This document shows, piece by piece, positions 27,001-36,100 of a DNA stretch of 64,000 bases. The DNA comes from Marinobacterium sedimentorum. GTDB lineage: Bacteria > Pseudomonadota > Gammaproteobacteria > Pseudomonadales > Balneatricaceae. The notes under the pieces are model-generated. The model saw only the letters and a list, made by a program, of their open reading frames with translations. It was not told where the DNA came from and did not search any database. Positions within the stretch are counted from its first letter, which is position 1. Every line of letters starts with the position of its first letter. A program made the position numbers and the translations under genes. Location: assembly GCF_024267675.1 (NCBI RefSeq), contig NZ_JALDYX010000011.1, forward strand, positions 1 to 64,000, in the 5' to 3' direction.

Positions 27001-27533
27001 TGCTGGAACTGCCCACCGGGGAGGCGGGCCTGGTGCTGATCGGTGGCACCCAGATCATGCGAGGATATTTAAATGATCCAGAGCGCACGGCGGCGGCGAT
27101 TATCGAGCGCGACGGCCTGCGCTGGTACAACACCGGCGACAAGGGCCGGCTGGATGAGGAGGGCTTTCTGACCATTCTTGATCGCTATTCCCGCTTCGCC
27201 AAGATCGGTGGCGAGATGGTCAGCCTGCAGGGGGTGGAAGATGCCGTGGCTGCGAGTCTGGATGCCCGGGACCTTGCCCTGCTGGCGGTGGCGCTGCCCG
27301 ATGCACGCAAGGGTGAACGCCTGGTGCTGCTGCTGGCAGCTGCGGGGCTGGAGCCCGAGCAGGTGCGTGCTCAGCTGATGCGGACGGTATCGCCGCTGAT
27401 GCAGCCGTCCGAGATCTATACCGTGGACGAGATCCCGTTGCTGGGCAGTGGCAAGCGAGACTTTGGTGCTGCGCGAGCGCAGGCGCTGCAGCTGAGTGAG
27501 GCGGCGGGCAATGCAGTTACGACAGTCGGCTAG
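24033..27533 (+). CDS. aas: LplT-PlsC-Aas fusion: lysophospholipid transporter, acyltransferase and acyl-ACP synthetase
   Basis: This protein of 1166 residues has three modules. Residues 1-410 are an MFS transporter of the LplT type (FISDKYPKHRVMRFSAW). Residues about 430-640 are a PlsC acyltransferase (NHISWLDW, His456; FPEGSIS). The rest is an AMP-forming acyl-ACP synthetase (LFSSGSEGAPKGVMLSHRN, YGCTETTPVATVN, WYNTGDKGRLDEEG). E. coli encodes LplT and Aas as separate proteins that flip lyso-phospholipid inward and re-acylate it; here all three activities are in one chain. It is the second gene of the tetR operon. Confidence 0.92.
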   Translation: MSELFKLRGFLAFVSVAFINAFVDLGHKIIIQNTLFKTFDGQQQILLTAVVNGLILLPFIMLFTPAGFISDKYPKHRVMRFSAWAGVLVTLLITLCYYQGWFVAAFGLTFVLALQSAFYSPSKYGYIRELVGTSRLSEGNGWIQAATMVAILSGIVVFSLLFEMRLGELLQLPQDPAQVVQQIAPLGWFLVAGSVLETVLAHRLPALTQTDTSLQFDWPAYRCGRTLANNLSHIAAIRPIWLSIIGLATFWSISQVMLAVFPAFAKETLGEQNTFVIQGTMALAGIGIMVGSMLAGRLSRHHINTGLIPLGAGGVALGLVLLPHAASLGFSALLFLVIGLFGALMIIPLNALIQFNADRHDSGRILAGNNFIQNVAMLSFLGLTVLCAYAGISGLWLLYALALLAVAGAVFAIITLPEALIRLIVAAVLKRKYRLQVLGFEHIPEDGRGTLLLGNHISWLDWAMVQMACPRHVHFVMERSIYERWYLRGFLDLFGVIPISGGNSRAALTRVRELLQAGKVVCLFPEGSISHTGQLGTFKKGFEHACEGIAADGGAVIVPFYLRGLWGSRFSRSSSRLQASRRNGLKRDLIVAFGTPAPLHSTAEQVKKRVFELSIHAWNCYTDTLETLPKAFIRTARQAPAEWAITDVRGTPLGYARLLCACALFSRRFRRTAGTNIGLLLPTSSAGAIANMAALMAGKALVNLNFTASPQALLAAADQAGLETIVTARQFLVRLEARGIDTQAMFAGRSVLYMEDLKESFGKCESLAMLVAVQALPLALLQAWLCRRARVDDTAAILFSSGSEGAPKGVMLSHRNILSNIKQIGDVLNVRDDDCWMATLPLFHAFGLTVTCLLPLIEGIPVVCHPDPTDAVNIGKGVARFRATLMCGTSTFMRLYTRNRKLHPLMFQSLRLMVAGAERLDPAVRDAFEARFHVPVLEGYGCTETTPVATVNLPDHLDTRWWNVQTGSRDGTVGLALPGSTVRIVDPQTLLELPTGEAGLVLIGGTQIMRGYLNDPERTAAAIIERDGLRWYNTGDKGRLDEEGFLTILDRYSRFAKIGGEMVSLQGVEDAVAASLDARDLALLAVALPDARKGERLVLLLAAAGLEPEQVRAQLMRTVSPLMQPSEIYTVDEIPLLGSGKRDFGAARAQALQLSEAAGNAVTTVG

Positions 27534-27686
27534 GTGTGATTGTTATAGAGCGCTGGCGCCTGCCTCCATGACTGTACTGGACGGCGGCGCTTAAAACGTG
27601 AATAATTCCCGAGCAAAACAGTAGGGTATAGCATAGTGTTTGATAAATTATTTGGCCGCCGTCAGGCGACAGGAGCGGAGTCCCCC

Positions 27687-28778
27687 ATGCAGCAAACCCG
27701 CACGCGCATTGAAGCAGTCCTGAGTCAGTATCAGGATCCCTATCTGGGCACGGATCTGGCAAGTGCCGGCGCCCTCAGCGACGTACGCGAAGAGGGCGGC
27801 CGTGTCGTCGTTAGTCTCACGCTGGGCTATCCCTGCACCGATATCCGCGCGTCAATGAGTACTGAGCTCGAGCTGCGCATCAAGGCGGAAACAGGCCTCG
27901 ATGCCAAGGTCGAAATCCTGCAGGACATCCAGCCCCACCAGGCGCGGCGCAATCTGCGCAACCTGGATGGCGTGCGCAACATTATCGCCGTGGCGTCCGG
28001 CAAGGGCGGCGTTGGCAAGTCCACCACAACGGTGAACCTGGCGCTGGCGATGGCACAGGCCGGTGCAAGGGTGGGTATTCTTGATGCCGACATTTACGGC
28101 CCGAGCCTGGGGCTGATGGTGGGTGTGGCGCCGGGCGTGCACCCTGATTCCGATGATGAAAAATACTTCAAGCCGATACAGGCACTGGGTATGCAGACCA
28201 TGTCCATGGCCTATCTCATCGATGAAAACACGCCCATGGTGTGGCGCGGCCCCATGGTCAGCGGTGCCCTGCAGCAGCTGCTGACGCAGACCTTGTGGGA
28301 TGATCTGGATTACCTGTTTATCGACATGCCCCCCGGCACCGGCGATATACAGCTGACCCTGTCTCAGAAGGTGCCGGTCACAGGTTCCGTAGTGGTCACC
28401 ACACCACAGGATATAGCGCTGCTGGATGCCAAGAAAGGTATCGAAATGTTCCGCAAGGTCGACATTCCGGTGCTGGGCGTGGTGGAAAACATGAGTACCC
28501 ATCTGTGCAGTAACTGCGGCCACGAAGAGCATATCTTCGGTGCCGGTGGTGGCGCCCGCATCGCCAGCCAGTACGATACTGAACTGCTCGGGGCCCTGCC
28601 GCTGTCACTGCAGATTCGCGAGCAGACCGATTCCGGCAAGCCGACGGTTGCGGCCGATCCGCAGGGGCAGGCCGCCCAGACCTATCTGTCAATCGCGCGG
28701 CGCGTGGCGGGCAAGATAGCCCAGCGCAATGCTACCCAGGGCGGCGCCTTTCCGAATATCTCGGTGCAGAACGACTGA
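27687..28778 (+). CDS. apbC: Mrp/ApbC iron-sulfur cluster carrier ATPase
   Basis: The product is 363 residues, with an N-terminal MIP18-like domain ([14 protein letters not shown]), then the deviant Walker A of the MinD/Mrp family ([12 protein letters not shown]) and the C-terminal CxxC ([13 protein letters not shown]) that binds the cluster. It delivers Fe-S clusters to apoproteins. The chosen ATG has a GGAG six bases upstream and gives the usual length; a GTG at 27636 would add 17 residues and cannot be excluded. Confidence 0.92.
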   Translation: MQQTRTRIEAVLSQYQDPYLGTDLASAGALSDVREEGGRVVVSLTLGYPCTDIRASMSTELELRIKAETGLDAKVEILQDIQPHQARRNLRNLDGVRNIIAVASGKGGVGKSTTTVNLALAMAQAGARVGILDADIYGPSLGLMVGVAPGVHPDSDDEKYFKPIQALGMQTMSMAYLIDENTPMVWRGPMVSGALQQLLTQTLWDDLDYLFIDMPPGTGDIQLTLSQKVPVTGSVVVTTPQDIALLDAKKGIEMFRKVDIPVLGVVENMSTHLCSNCGHEEHIFGAGGGARIASQYDTELLGALPLSLQIREQTDSGKPTVAADPQGQAAQTYLSIARRVAGKIAQRNATQGGAFPNISVQND

Positions 28779-28917
28779 TCCTCGCGCCGCAATCGCGGGG
28801 AAACGGCGGGTTACAGTAGCGATTAACCCGCCGAGCGGCCCCATACTGGCCTGTTCAGCCGGCCCGCAAACCGGTAGAATACCGCGCCATTCAGATTTCA
28901 CGACATACGGACAACCT

Positions 28918-29484
28918 ATGGGAATCAAATCCGATCGCTGGATTCGCCGTCAGGCGCAAGAGTGCGAGATGATTACACCGTTCGAGCCAGGTCAGGTGCG
29001 TCATACCGACCGCGGGCCGATCGTCTCCTATGGCACCTCGAGCTATGGCTACGACGTGCGCTGCGCCGATGAATTCAAGATCTTTACCAACATCAACTCC
29101 ACCATCGTTGATCCCAAGGACTTCGATGCCGGCAGTTTTGTTGATGTAAAATCTGATGTTTGCATTATTCCGCCCAACTCCTTTGCGCTGGCGCGCACGG
29201 TTGAGTATTTTCGCATTCCCCGTGACGTGCTGACCATTTGCCTGGGCAAGAGCACCTATGCCCGCTGTGGCATCATCGTCAATGTCACGCCGCTGGAACC
29301 CGAATGGGAAGGGCATGTGACGCTGGAATTTTCCAATACCACGCCGCTGCCCGCCAAAATTTACGCTAATGAAGGCGTGGCGCAGATGCTTTTCCTGGGT
29401 GCCGACGAAGTGTGCGAAACCTCCTACAAGGATCGCAACGGCAAGTACCAGGGGCAGACCGGGGTCGTGGTACCCCGAACATGA
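28918..29484 (+). CDS. dcd: dCTP deaminase
   Basis: The product is 188 residues, the standard length. [21 protein letters not shown] carries the catalytic-site Ser, Arg and Glu of dCTP deaminases, and [11 protein letters not shown] precedes it. It converts dCTP to dUTP for thymidylate synthesis. The start is ATG at 28918, followed by [10 protein letters not shown], matching the family start. The stop overlaps the start of the following unknown gene (ATGA). Confidence 0.95.
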   Translation: MGIKSDRWIRRQAQECEMITPFEPGQVRHTDRGPIVSYGTSSYGYDVRCADEFKIFTNINSTIVDPKDFDAGSFVDVKSDVCIIPPNSFALARTVEYFRIPRDVLTICLGKSTYARCGIIVNVTPLEPEWEGHVTLEFSNTTPLPAKIYANEGVAQMLFLGADEVCETSYKDRNGKYQGQTGVVVPRT

Positions 29485-30158
29485 ATACCGGCAGTGCGGT
29501 CGATCCGACTCAAATCATGAAGCACAATCGCGAACAGATTAACGACTTCTGGCAGCAGGTTGAACAGACGATTGACCTGCTGCTGCACAGTCAGCAGGAA
29601 AGTCATTTCGAAGCCGACATGCTGCTGAATCAGTACAGCGATATCCTGCGCGAGATTGATTCGAACCTGACCTTTCACTTCGAGCGCGATGAAGATGAAG
29701 GTCCGGTGGAGATGATTTTCGGCTGTGATGGCTACCCCGAATCCATCGGCATGGTGCTGAGCCTTGTTGGCGCAGCACCCACGCTCAGTGGTATTCAGTT
29801 CAAGGCCTTCAATCACCGCTATGATCCGGTACCCGGGTTTATCAATGTTGGTGACGAGTACTGCGAGCTGAGCGACTACTGGTTTGCCCTGCGTCTGGTG
29901 GATGCCAAGCTGCGCCTGGAGGTCTACATGGATGATGTGCCCAAGGAACTGGATCTGGATCCGCGGGTTGAGGCTGTGATGATCTTCCTGGATGCGCTGA
30001 TCGGCGAATATGAGCTGATGACGCGCATCTGGAGCCTCGACTGGCTCGAACGCCCGGCCGATCCGCACGATTATGGCCTGCGCCCGCTGAGTGAGCTGCG
30101 TGAAGTCTTTGACCGGAACAAGAGTGCCGTCTCGCCTATCGGCATGACCATGCATTAA
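29481..30158 (+). CDS. hypothetical protein coupled to dcd
   Basis: This acidic protein of 225 residues begins [20 protein letters not shown] and shows no signal peptide or membrane segment. It has a predicted alpha/beta character with an N-terminal helical part and a strand-rich middle ([19 protein letters not shown]). Its ATG overlaps the dcd stop, so it is translated with dcd. I do not recognise the family; linkage to nucleotide metabolism is only positional. Confidence 0.7.
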   Translation: MNTGSAVDPTQIMKHNREQINDFWQQVEQTIDLLLHSQQESHFEADMLLNQYSDILREIDSNLTFHFERDEDEGPVEMIFGCDGYPESIGMVLSLVGAAPTLSGIQFKAFNHRYDPVPGFINVGDEYCELSDYWFALRLVDAKLRLEVYMDDVPKELDLDPRVEAVMIFLDALIGEYELMTRIWSLDWLERPADPHDYGLRPLSELREVFDRNKSAVSPIGMTMH

Positions 30159-30204
30159 ATGTGCTTTGCCCTGGTGCCATGTGGCGCCGGGTTCTGCGTA
30201 TAAC

Positions 30205-30239
30205 ATAAAGGCGCTGTACCTTTCGGGCAGCGCCTTTAT
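30205..30239. terminator. bidirectional intrinsic terminator
   Basis: AAAGGCGCTG (30207-30216) pairs with CAGCGCCTTT (30228-30237), with A residues before and T residues after. It serves the dcd operon; the next minus-strand gene ends 157 bp further on. Confidence 0.85.
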
Positions 30240-30310
30240 TGTGTCTGCTCTATTGTGAGCATGCGGGTATTTTTTATACCGTTATCTATGTTCTGGCTAG
30301 CGCCGCTCTG

Positions 30311-30366
30311 ATCACGAATCACGAATCACGAATCACGAATCACGAATCACGAATCACGAATCACGA
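30311..30366. repeat. 7-bp tandem repeat ATCACGA x8
   Basis: Eight perfect head-to-tail copies of ATCACGA lie between two convergent genes. A perfect array of a unit that is not a multiple of three is prone to slippage and so likely to vary in copy number between strains. It is 30 bp from the stop of the gene at 30397. Confidence 0.97.
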
Positions 30367-30396
30367 AAAGGCGCCTTGCCAGGTAGTCTGACTGGC

Positions 30397-31197
30397 CTAA
30401 TGCAGCTGCGGCTGTGTCTGGTTTTCATCCGGCAGGATGAGATGGCCACTGCTGTCCCGGGCCAGGGCGCCGCGCTCAGACGCCAGCTCCAGCAGTTGCT
30501 GCAGCAGCATATGGGTCAGGTGGCTGCTGATTATGATGCCCGCCGGAGGGTCGCCGTCGAACAGCTCGGCATCCACCATGTCATCGGGTCTGAGGCCCAG
30601 CAGCAGCGGGTTCTCGGCGACCAGCGGTGCTATATCGTCGGGGGCAAATACTGAAAACTCAGATGAGGTCTTCAGGGCCAGTTGATAGGCATCGTGGACT
30701 TCGTTTTCAAGTAGTCGGCTGTATTCGGATTCTGCCGCCTGGAACAGTTGTGTCAGGCTGCTGACGCCGGGCTTGCCGGCATTTTCCAGTGCTCTTGGCG
30801 AGCGGCTGTAATCGACAACCGGCGTCTGGGCGCCAGGCTGACCGAGTTCATCGTCATCCACCAGGATGTTGCCGCTCTCATCCACTGCAAGCCAGTCGTT
30901 TTCCACCGCTACCGTCAGTAGTCCATCGAGGGCCGCAGCCATGATATTGCAGCAGATAATCACGCCCACGGCGGGATTGTCACGCTCGCCGGGGTCCTGC
31001 ACCAGGTCACTGGCGCGGGCGGCCAGCAGGGTGGGATCTTCGTCGATAATGCGCGCCAGGGCGTCGCCATCGATATGCAGCTTCTCGTGACACAGGCGCT
31101 CGGCAGTGAGGTAGGGCTGCTGACAGCCGTTATCCTGCATTTCCTGCACATAGGCTACCCGTACTTTTTCCAGAATTCGGGTTAGCAGGTTACTCAT
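30397..31197 (-). CDS. hypothetical protein with two tandem homologous domains
   Basis: This acidic protein of 266 residues has no membrane segments and starts with ATG behind a good GGAGAAG site. The two halves are homologous: DEDPTLLAARASDLVQ...PAVGVIICCNIMAAALDGLL (about 52-96) repeats as AENPLLLGLRPDDMVD...PAGIIISSHLTHMLLQQLL (about 191-235), and both end with a DxSGxxxxDDE-like motif (VDESGNILVDD, RDSSGHLILPDE). I do not recognise the family. A duplicated fold suggests a pseudo-symmetric two-lobed protein. Confidence 0.7.
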   Translation of the reverse strand: MSNLLTRILEKVRVAYVQEMQDNGCQQPYLTAERLCHEKLHIDGDALARIIDEDPTLLAARASDLVQDPGERDNPAVGVIICCNIMAAALDGLLTVAVENDWLAVDESGNILVDDDELGQPGAQTPVVDYSRSPRALENAGKPGVSSLTQLFQAAESEYSRLLENEVHDAYQLALKTSSEFSVFAPDDIAPLVAENPLLLGLRPDDMVDAELFDGDPPAGIIISSHLTHMLLQQLLELASERGALARDSSGHLILPDENQTQPQLH

Positions 31198-31323
31198 GTC
31201 GCTTCTCCGGTAGCTCGATTGCGAAATCCAGCGGTTGCGCTAATGTTTTAGTAAGAGTGGTCGATTGCCTTAGTATGCACTTCGCCTGTGCTGAGTGCGA
31301 TATATAGCAGGAAGGGGTTTAAC

Positions 31324-31395
31324 ATGAAAACAATAGAGGGCCCGGCGCCCGATGATGACGAAGACGGCAGTGTTTACGTGCTGTCTGAAAACTGA
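31324..31395 (+). CDS. 23-residue acidic micro-ORF
   Basis: The ATG lies behind AGGAAGGGG and opens a 23-codon frame with an Asp-rich core (PAPDDDEDGSVYVLSEN) ending in TGA. A perfect 15-bp inverted repeat follows 16 bp later. Ribosome site, frame and terminator together look like a real transcription unit. It might be a small protein or a leader peptide. No family is recognised. Confidence 0.45.
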   Translation: MKTIEGPAPDDDEDGSVYVLSEN

Positions 31396-31410
31396 TTAGC
31401 TGCATGATAA

Positions 31411-31442
31411 CGTAAAACCGGCGCCCAGGCGCCGGTTTTACG
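31411..31442. terminator. perfect 15-bp inverted repeat (bidirectional terminator)
   Basis: CGTAAAACCGGCGCC (31411-31425) is perfectly complementary to GGCGCCGGTTTTACG (31428-31442), with the T-run at the end of each arm as in bidirectional terminators. It would end the micro-ORF transcript on the plus strand and the efflux operon plus repeat array on the minus strand. Confidence 0.85.
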
Positions 31443-31797
31443 TTCAGGACGAACCCTATGCCGCGGGCGCATGGACGGTTTTTTGCTCCTGCAAAAACCG
31501 CAGTTCTGCCATCCCCGGCAGTCATGTGCATGAGCGGCAAGTTCAGGACGAACCCTATGCCGCGGGCGCATGGACGGTTTTTGCTCCTGCAAAAACCGCA
31601 GTTCTGCCATCCCTGGCAGTCATGTGCATGAGCGGCAAGTTCAGGACGAACCGCAGAAAACTGCTCCTGCGTTTTCTGTATTTCCACCATCCCTGGCGGT
31701 CCACCCATAAATGCTCCTGCGTGATGGGTATTCCCGCCATCCCTGGCGGTCCACCCATAAATGCTCCTGCAAAAACTGCCGTCATGCCAGGTCCTGG
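31442..31797. repeat. array of GGA-loop hairpin repeats (locus 1)
   Basis: Units start at 31442, 31541 and 31639 (99 and 98 bp periods), then shorter modules follow. Each full unit holds hairpin i GTTC-AGGAC-GAAC; hairpin ii with fixed GCTCCTGC at the tip and stem arms CGGTTTTT/AAAAACCG in units 1 and 2 but CAGAAAAC/GTTTTCTG in unit 3; and hairpin iii CTGCCA/TGGCAG or CCGCCA/TGGCGG around TCCC. On the minus strand the tips read AGGA or GGGA. The array lies between the tolC stop and the bidirectional terminator. Confidence 0.92.
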
Positions 31798-31798
31798 C

Positions 31799-33118
31799 TC
31801 AGCCCTTGGGGGCTTCGAGCCAGGTATCCAGGGTGTTCAGGTCATCCGGGCTCAGGGTGCCGAGCTGCTGCTTGAGGCTGAACAGGTTGGAGATGAAATC
31901 CAGCCGGGCATTGGCGTAGTCGCGCTGGGCAGAATAGAGAGTACGCTCGGCGTTCAGCACATCGACCACGTTACGGGTGCCGACATTGAATCCTTCCTGA
32001 GTGGCCTGCAGTGCGGTTTCGCTGGAGCGGATGCTCTGTGCCCGGGCCTTCACGCTCTGGACGTTGGTGCTCAGGTTGCGCAGCAGACTGCGGGTTTGCT
32101 GGGTGACGGCCAGCAGCCTGTCCTGGCGGTCCTGCATGGCCTTGTCGAGCAGCGCCTCGGCTTCGCGGGACTGGGAGCTGGTCAGGCCGCCCTGGAAAAT
32201 GGGCACACGCAGTGCCAGTCCGACGGTACGGGTGTCGCCGGTATCAAAGCCCGACACGCTGCTGGTGTCGCTGTCATAGCTGGCGTTGAGATCCAGCGTC
32301 GGGTAATGCCCGGCGCGGGCGGATTGCGCCGAGCGCCGTGCCACTTCAATGCTGTTGTCGGCGATGAGCAGGCCCAGGTTGTTCTGCCAGGCTTTTTCCA
32401 GCCACTGCTCTGGTTCTGCGGGTTCAGGGTTTTCCACCGGATAGTCGGGCTTGAGGGCGTCGACGTTGCGAAACGGCGAGCCTGCAAGACGGTCGAGGGC
32501 TTCGTAGCTGTTATCCAGCTCGCCTTCGGCTTCAATGAGGCGCACCACGGAGTTGTCATAGGTGGCCTGGGCTTCCTGCACGTCTGTGATGGCAATCAGG
32601 CCGACTTCGAACTGGGCATTCACCTGATCGAGCTGGCGCTGAATGGCGCGCACTTCCGCCTGGGCGCTGTCGAGGTTGTTGATGGCGCGCAATACCGCAA
32701 GATAGGCGCTTACGCTGCGCAGCACCAGGGTCTGCTGGGCCTGGTCGAATACCAGCCCCGCCTGTTCGGACAGTACTTCACCGCGGCGCAGGTTATACCA
32801 GCGTGCGGCAGAAAACACCGACTGGCTCAGGGTGAGAGTAACGCCCGTGCTGTCGTTGCTGCCGGCCTTTTCAGTGTGAACCCAGTTGGCGTCGGCCCCT
32901 GCAATCACCTCGGGCAGCAGGGCGGCACGGGCCTGGGGCAGTGCTTCCTGCCCGGCCTGCAGGCTGGCGGCGGCTGATTTCAGTTGCGGGTCGTTTTCCA
33001 GCGCCCGCTGGTACAGATCGGCAAGGCTGCCGGCCTGTGTCTGGACGCTGATCAGGCCTAGAGCTAGTGACAGAAGGAGCGGGCGACTTGAGTGGGAGAG
33101 CGATTTCACAGGAGGCAT
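31799..33118 (-). CDS. tolC: TolC-family outer-membrane efflux protein
   Basis: This 439-residue precursor has a signal peptide (LLLSLALGLISVQTQA, cleavage near residue 29). The mature part begins GSLADLYQRALENDPQL, the typical start of TolC-family proteins, and shows the duplicated helical-barrel plan. The motif GFNVGTRNVVDVLNAERTLY near the C-terminus is diagnostic. It forms the outer-membrane channel for the RND pump encoded just upstream (6 bp gap), so tetR-MFP-RND-TolC is a complete tripartite exporter. Confidence 0.92.
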   Translation of the reverse strand: MPPVKSLSHSSRPLLLSLALGLISVQTQAGSLADLYQRALENDPQLKSAAASLQAGQEALPQARAALLPEVIAGADANWVHTEKAGSNDSTGVTLTLSQSVFSAARWYNLRRGEVLSEQAGLVFDQAQQTLVLRSVSAYLAVLRAINNLDSAQAEVRAIQRQLDQVNAQFEVGLIAITDVQEAQATYDNSVVRLIEAEGELDNSYEALDRLAGSPFRNVDALKPDYPVENPEPAEPEQWLEKAWQNNLGLLIADNSIEVARRSAQSARAGHYPTLDLNASYDSDTSSVSGFDTGDTRTVGLALRVPIFQGGLTSSQSREAEALLDKAMQDRQDRLLAVTQQTRSLLRNLSTNVQSVKARAQSIRSSETALQATQEGFNVGTRNVVDVLNAERTLYSAQRDYANARLDFISNLFSLKQQLGTLSPDDLNTLDTWLEAPKG

Positions 33119-33124
33119 CCTTGA

Positions 33125-36100
33125 TTACAATTGAGACAGTGGGGCAAGGTCCCTGAAGGTGCGCTTGCCGAGGAAACTGTAGACAGTGGGGATAACGAAC
33201 AGCGTTAGCAGGGTGCCGAAGGTCATGCCGCCGACGATGACCCAGCCGATCTGCTGGCGCGATTCGGCGCCGGCACCAAAGGCGATGGCCAGCGGCAGTG
33301 CCCCCAGCACGGTAGCGCCCGTGGTCATCAGGATGGGGCGCAGGCGCAGGCTGGCGGCCTTGAGAATGGCGTCGCGCACGGTCATGCCCTGATCCTGCAG
33401 CTGGTTGGCAAACTCGACGATCAGTATGCCGTGCTTGGTGACGAGTCCGACCAGGGTGATAAGGCCGATCTGGCTGTAAACGCTGAGGGTGCCGCCACTG
33501 TAGTAGAGTGCCAGCAGGGCGCCGCCGAGGGCCGGCGGTACCGACAGCAGTATGATCAGCGGGTTCTTGAAGCTTTCAAACTGGGCGGCCAGCACCAGGA
33601 AGATAAAGCACAGCGCCAGCGCAAAGGTGACCTGCAGGCTGCTGCTGGATTCCTTGAATTCCCGCGACGGGCCTGTGTAGTCAAAGCTTGCCTCGGGTGC
33701 TATTTCCGCCAGGTTCTGTTGCAGGAACTGCAGCGCTTCGCCCAGGCTGTAGCCCGGCGTCAGCAGGGATTGCAGCTTGACCGCGCGCACCTTGTCGAAG
33801 TGGTTGAGCTCCTTCGGTGCCACGGTTTCGCTGAGCTCCACCAGGTTGGCCAGCTGTATCATGTCGCCCGCGGGGCTGCGTACATAAATATTGGTCAGGT
33901 CGTCCGGGGTGCGTCTGTTGGCGTCTTCGATCTGGACAATGACGTCGTACTGTTCGCCGTCGCGCTTGAAGCGGGTGACGTTGCGCCCGGCCATATAGGT
34001 CTCCAGCGTACGGCCTATGCTGTCGACCTCCAGGCCTATGTCCGACACCTTGTCACGATTGACCACCAGCTGCAGTTCGGGCTTGTTGAGCTTGAGGTCA
34101 CTGTCGGCCTGGACAAAGCCCGGGTTCTGCCTTACCCGGCTGAGCAGCTCGTCGCTGATACGCTTGAGCTCGCTGTAGTCGGCCTGGGACTTGATCACGA
34201 ACTCCACCGGGCGGGAAATAATGCTCTGTCCCAGGGAGGGCAGGTTCATGGCGAAGGACATGGTGCCCGGCACGCCGCCGTAGAGTTGCGGCGTGAGGGA
34301 TTCGACGATCGCCTGCTGGTTGCGGGTGCGGTCTTCCCAGCGACTCAGGCCGATAAAGGTCAGGGTGTTGGTTTCGGTGGGGAAGCCCACCACCGTGAAG
34401 TAGCGATTCTGCTCCGGCACACCATTGATGATGCCCTCGATCTGGCGTGCATAACGGTCGACGTAGTCCGGTGTGGAGCCCTCGGGGGCGATGGAGAACG
34501 ACATGATGGTGCCGCGATCCTCGTAGGGTGCCAGTTCTTGCGGCAGCTGCTGATAAAAGAAGATGCCGGTGCCGATGCTCGCCAGCATGATGATCAGTGT
34601 CAGCAGACGGGAGTGCAGCACGCGTTCCAGCAATGCCTGGTAGCCCCGGGTCAGGGCCAGCAGCCAGCCCTCGATCAGGTTGAACAGCGCCGAGTGGCGG
34701 GTCTCGTGGTGCAGCATGCGCGACGCCATCATGGGCGACAGGGTGAGCGCCACGAAAGTGGAGACCACCACGGCGCCTGCCAGCGTCAGGGCGAACTCGG
34801 TGAACAGACGTCCGGTGCGACCTTCGGTAAAGGCCACGGGGGCAAAGACCGCGACCAGGGTCAGGGTGGTGGCGATGACGGCGAAGGCGATTTCCTTGCT
34901 GCCCTTGAACGCGGCCTGGATCGGGTCCAGACCGTCCTCCACATGGCGATAGATGTTCTCCAGCATAACGATGGCATCGTCCACCACCAGGCCGATGGCC
35001 AGTACCAGAGCCAGCAGGGTCAGGGTGTTAATGCTAAAGCCCATCAGATACATCATCGCAAAGGCGCCCACCAGGGACAGCGGAATGGTGATGACCGGAA
35101 TCAGGGTGGCACGCAGGTTGCGCAGGAAGAAAAAGATCACCAGCACCACCAGGGCGCCGGCCTGCAGCAGAGTCTGGTACACCGACTTGATGGACTCGGC
35201 GATAAACACCGATGAATCATAGGCGACCTCGACCCGCATGCCGTCGGGCAGGCTGCTCGCCAGCTGTTCGAGTTCGTCGCGGATGCCTTGCGAGACATCC
35301 AGCGGGTTGGCGGTGGCCTGCTTGACGACGCCCAGCGCCACCGCACTTTCACCGCGAAAGCGGGTGATGATGCGCTCGTTCTGCGGCGCGATCTCCACCC
35401 GTGCGACATCGCGAATGCGCACCGGGTAGTTGTCGATATTGCGGATAATAATGCGCTCGAACTCATCCACCTCGTTGGTATCGGTGCGGGTCAGGATGGT
35501 GAACTCGCGGTCCTGGCTTTCGATGCGCCCGGCCGGAATTTCAACATTCTGTTTGCGCAGCGCCATTTCAATATCCGCCGGAATCAGGCTGTAGGCTGCC
35601 ATGCGGTAAGGGTCCAGCCAGATGCGCATGGAATAGCGCCGCTCGCCGAAGATCAGCACATTGGCCACCCCGGCCACCGTCTGTAGTCGGTCCTTCACCT
35701 GCTGATCGGCGATGCGGGTGATTTCCATCGAGTTGTGGTGGTCGGAGGCGAAGGACAGATAGATGATGGGCTGGGCATCGGCCTCGGTTTTGGATACCAC
35801 GGGCTCGTCGATATCCTCCGGCAGCTGGGCCCGGACGCGGCCAACGCGATCGCGCACGTCATTGGCGGCCTGGTCGGGATCGCGTTCGATCTTGAACGTA
35901 ATGGTGATCTGGCTCTTTTCGGTGCGGCTGATCGAGTTCATGAAGTCGACTCCCTCGATGCCGGACAGCGAATCCTCGATAATCTGGGTTACCTGGGACT
36001 CGATGATGGAGGCACTGGCGCCGGGGTAGCTGGTTTCAACGGTGACCACCGGCAGATCGATCTTGGGGTATTCGCGCACGGTCAGGCGGTCATAGCTGAT

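Noticed and set aside
27517..27762. Minus-strand frame across the aas-apbC gap
   Set aside because: It overlaps both coding ends, is Cys/Pro/Asp-rich in a non-protein-like way and has no ribosome site.
30311..30366. Possible CRISPR array
   Set aside because: The repeats are 7 bp with no spacers, so it is a simple tandem repeat.
31319..31785. Short minus-strand frames with repeated peptide units (such as PCARGIGFVLN)
   Set aside because: They are translations of the hairpin repeat. Unit lengths of 98 and 99 bp break the frame, and the conserved features are base-paired arms, not codons.
31442..31797. CRISPR-like direct repeats
   Set aside because: Units are nearly identical over their full 98-99 bp, so there are no unique spacers, and no cas genes are near.
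31526..32977. 483-codon plus-strand frame
   Set aside because: It starts in the hairpin repeat array and runs antisense through tolC.
33431..35215. 594-codon plus-strand frame
   Set aside because: It lies antisense to the RND pump gene, has His/Gln-rich composition typical of complementary-strand frames in GC-rich DNA, and shows no family motif.
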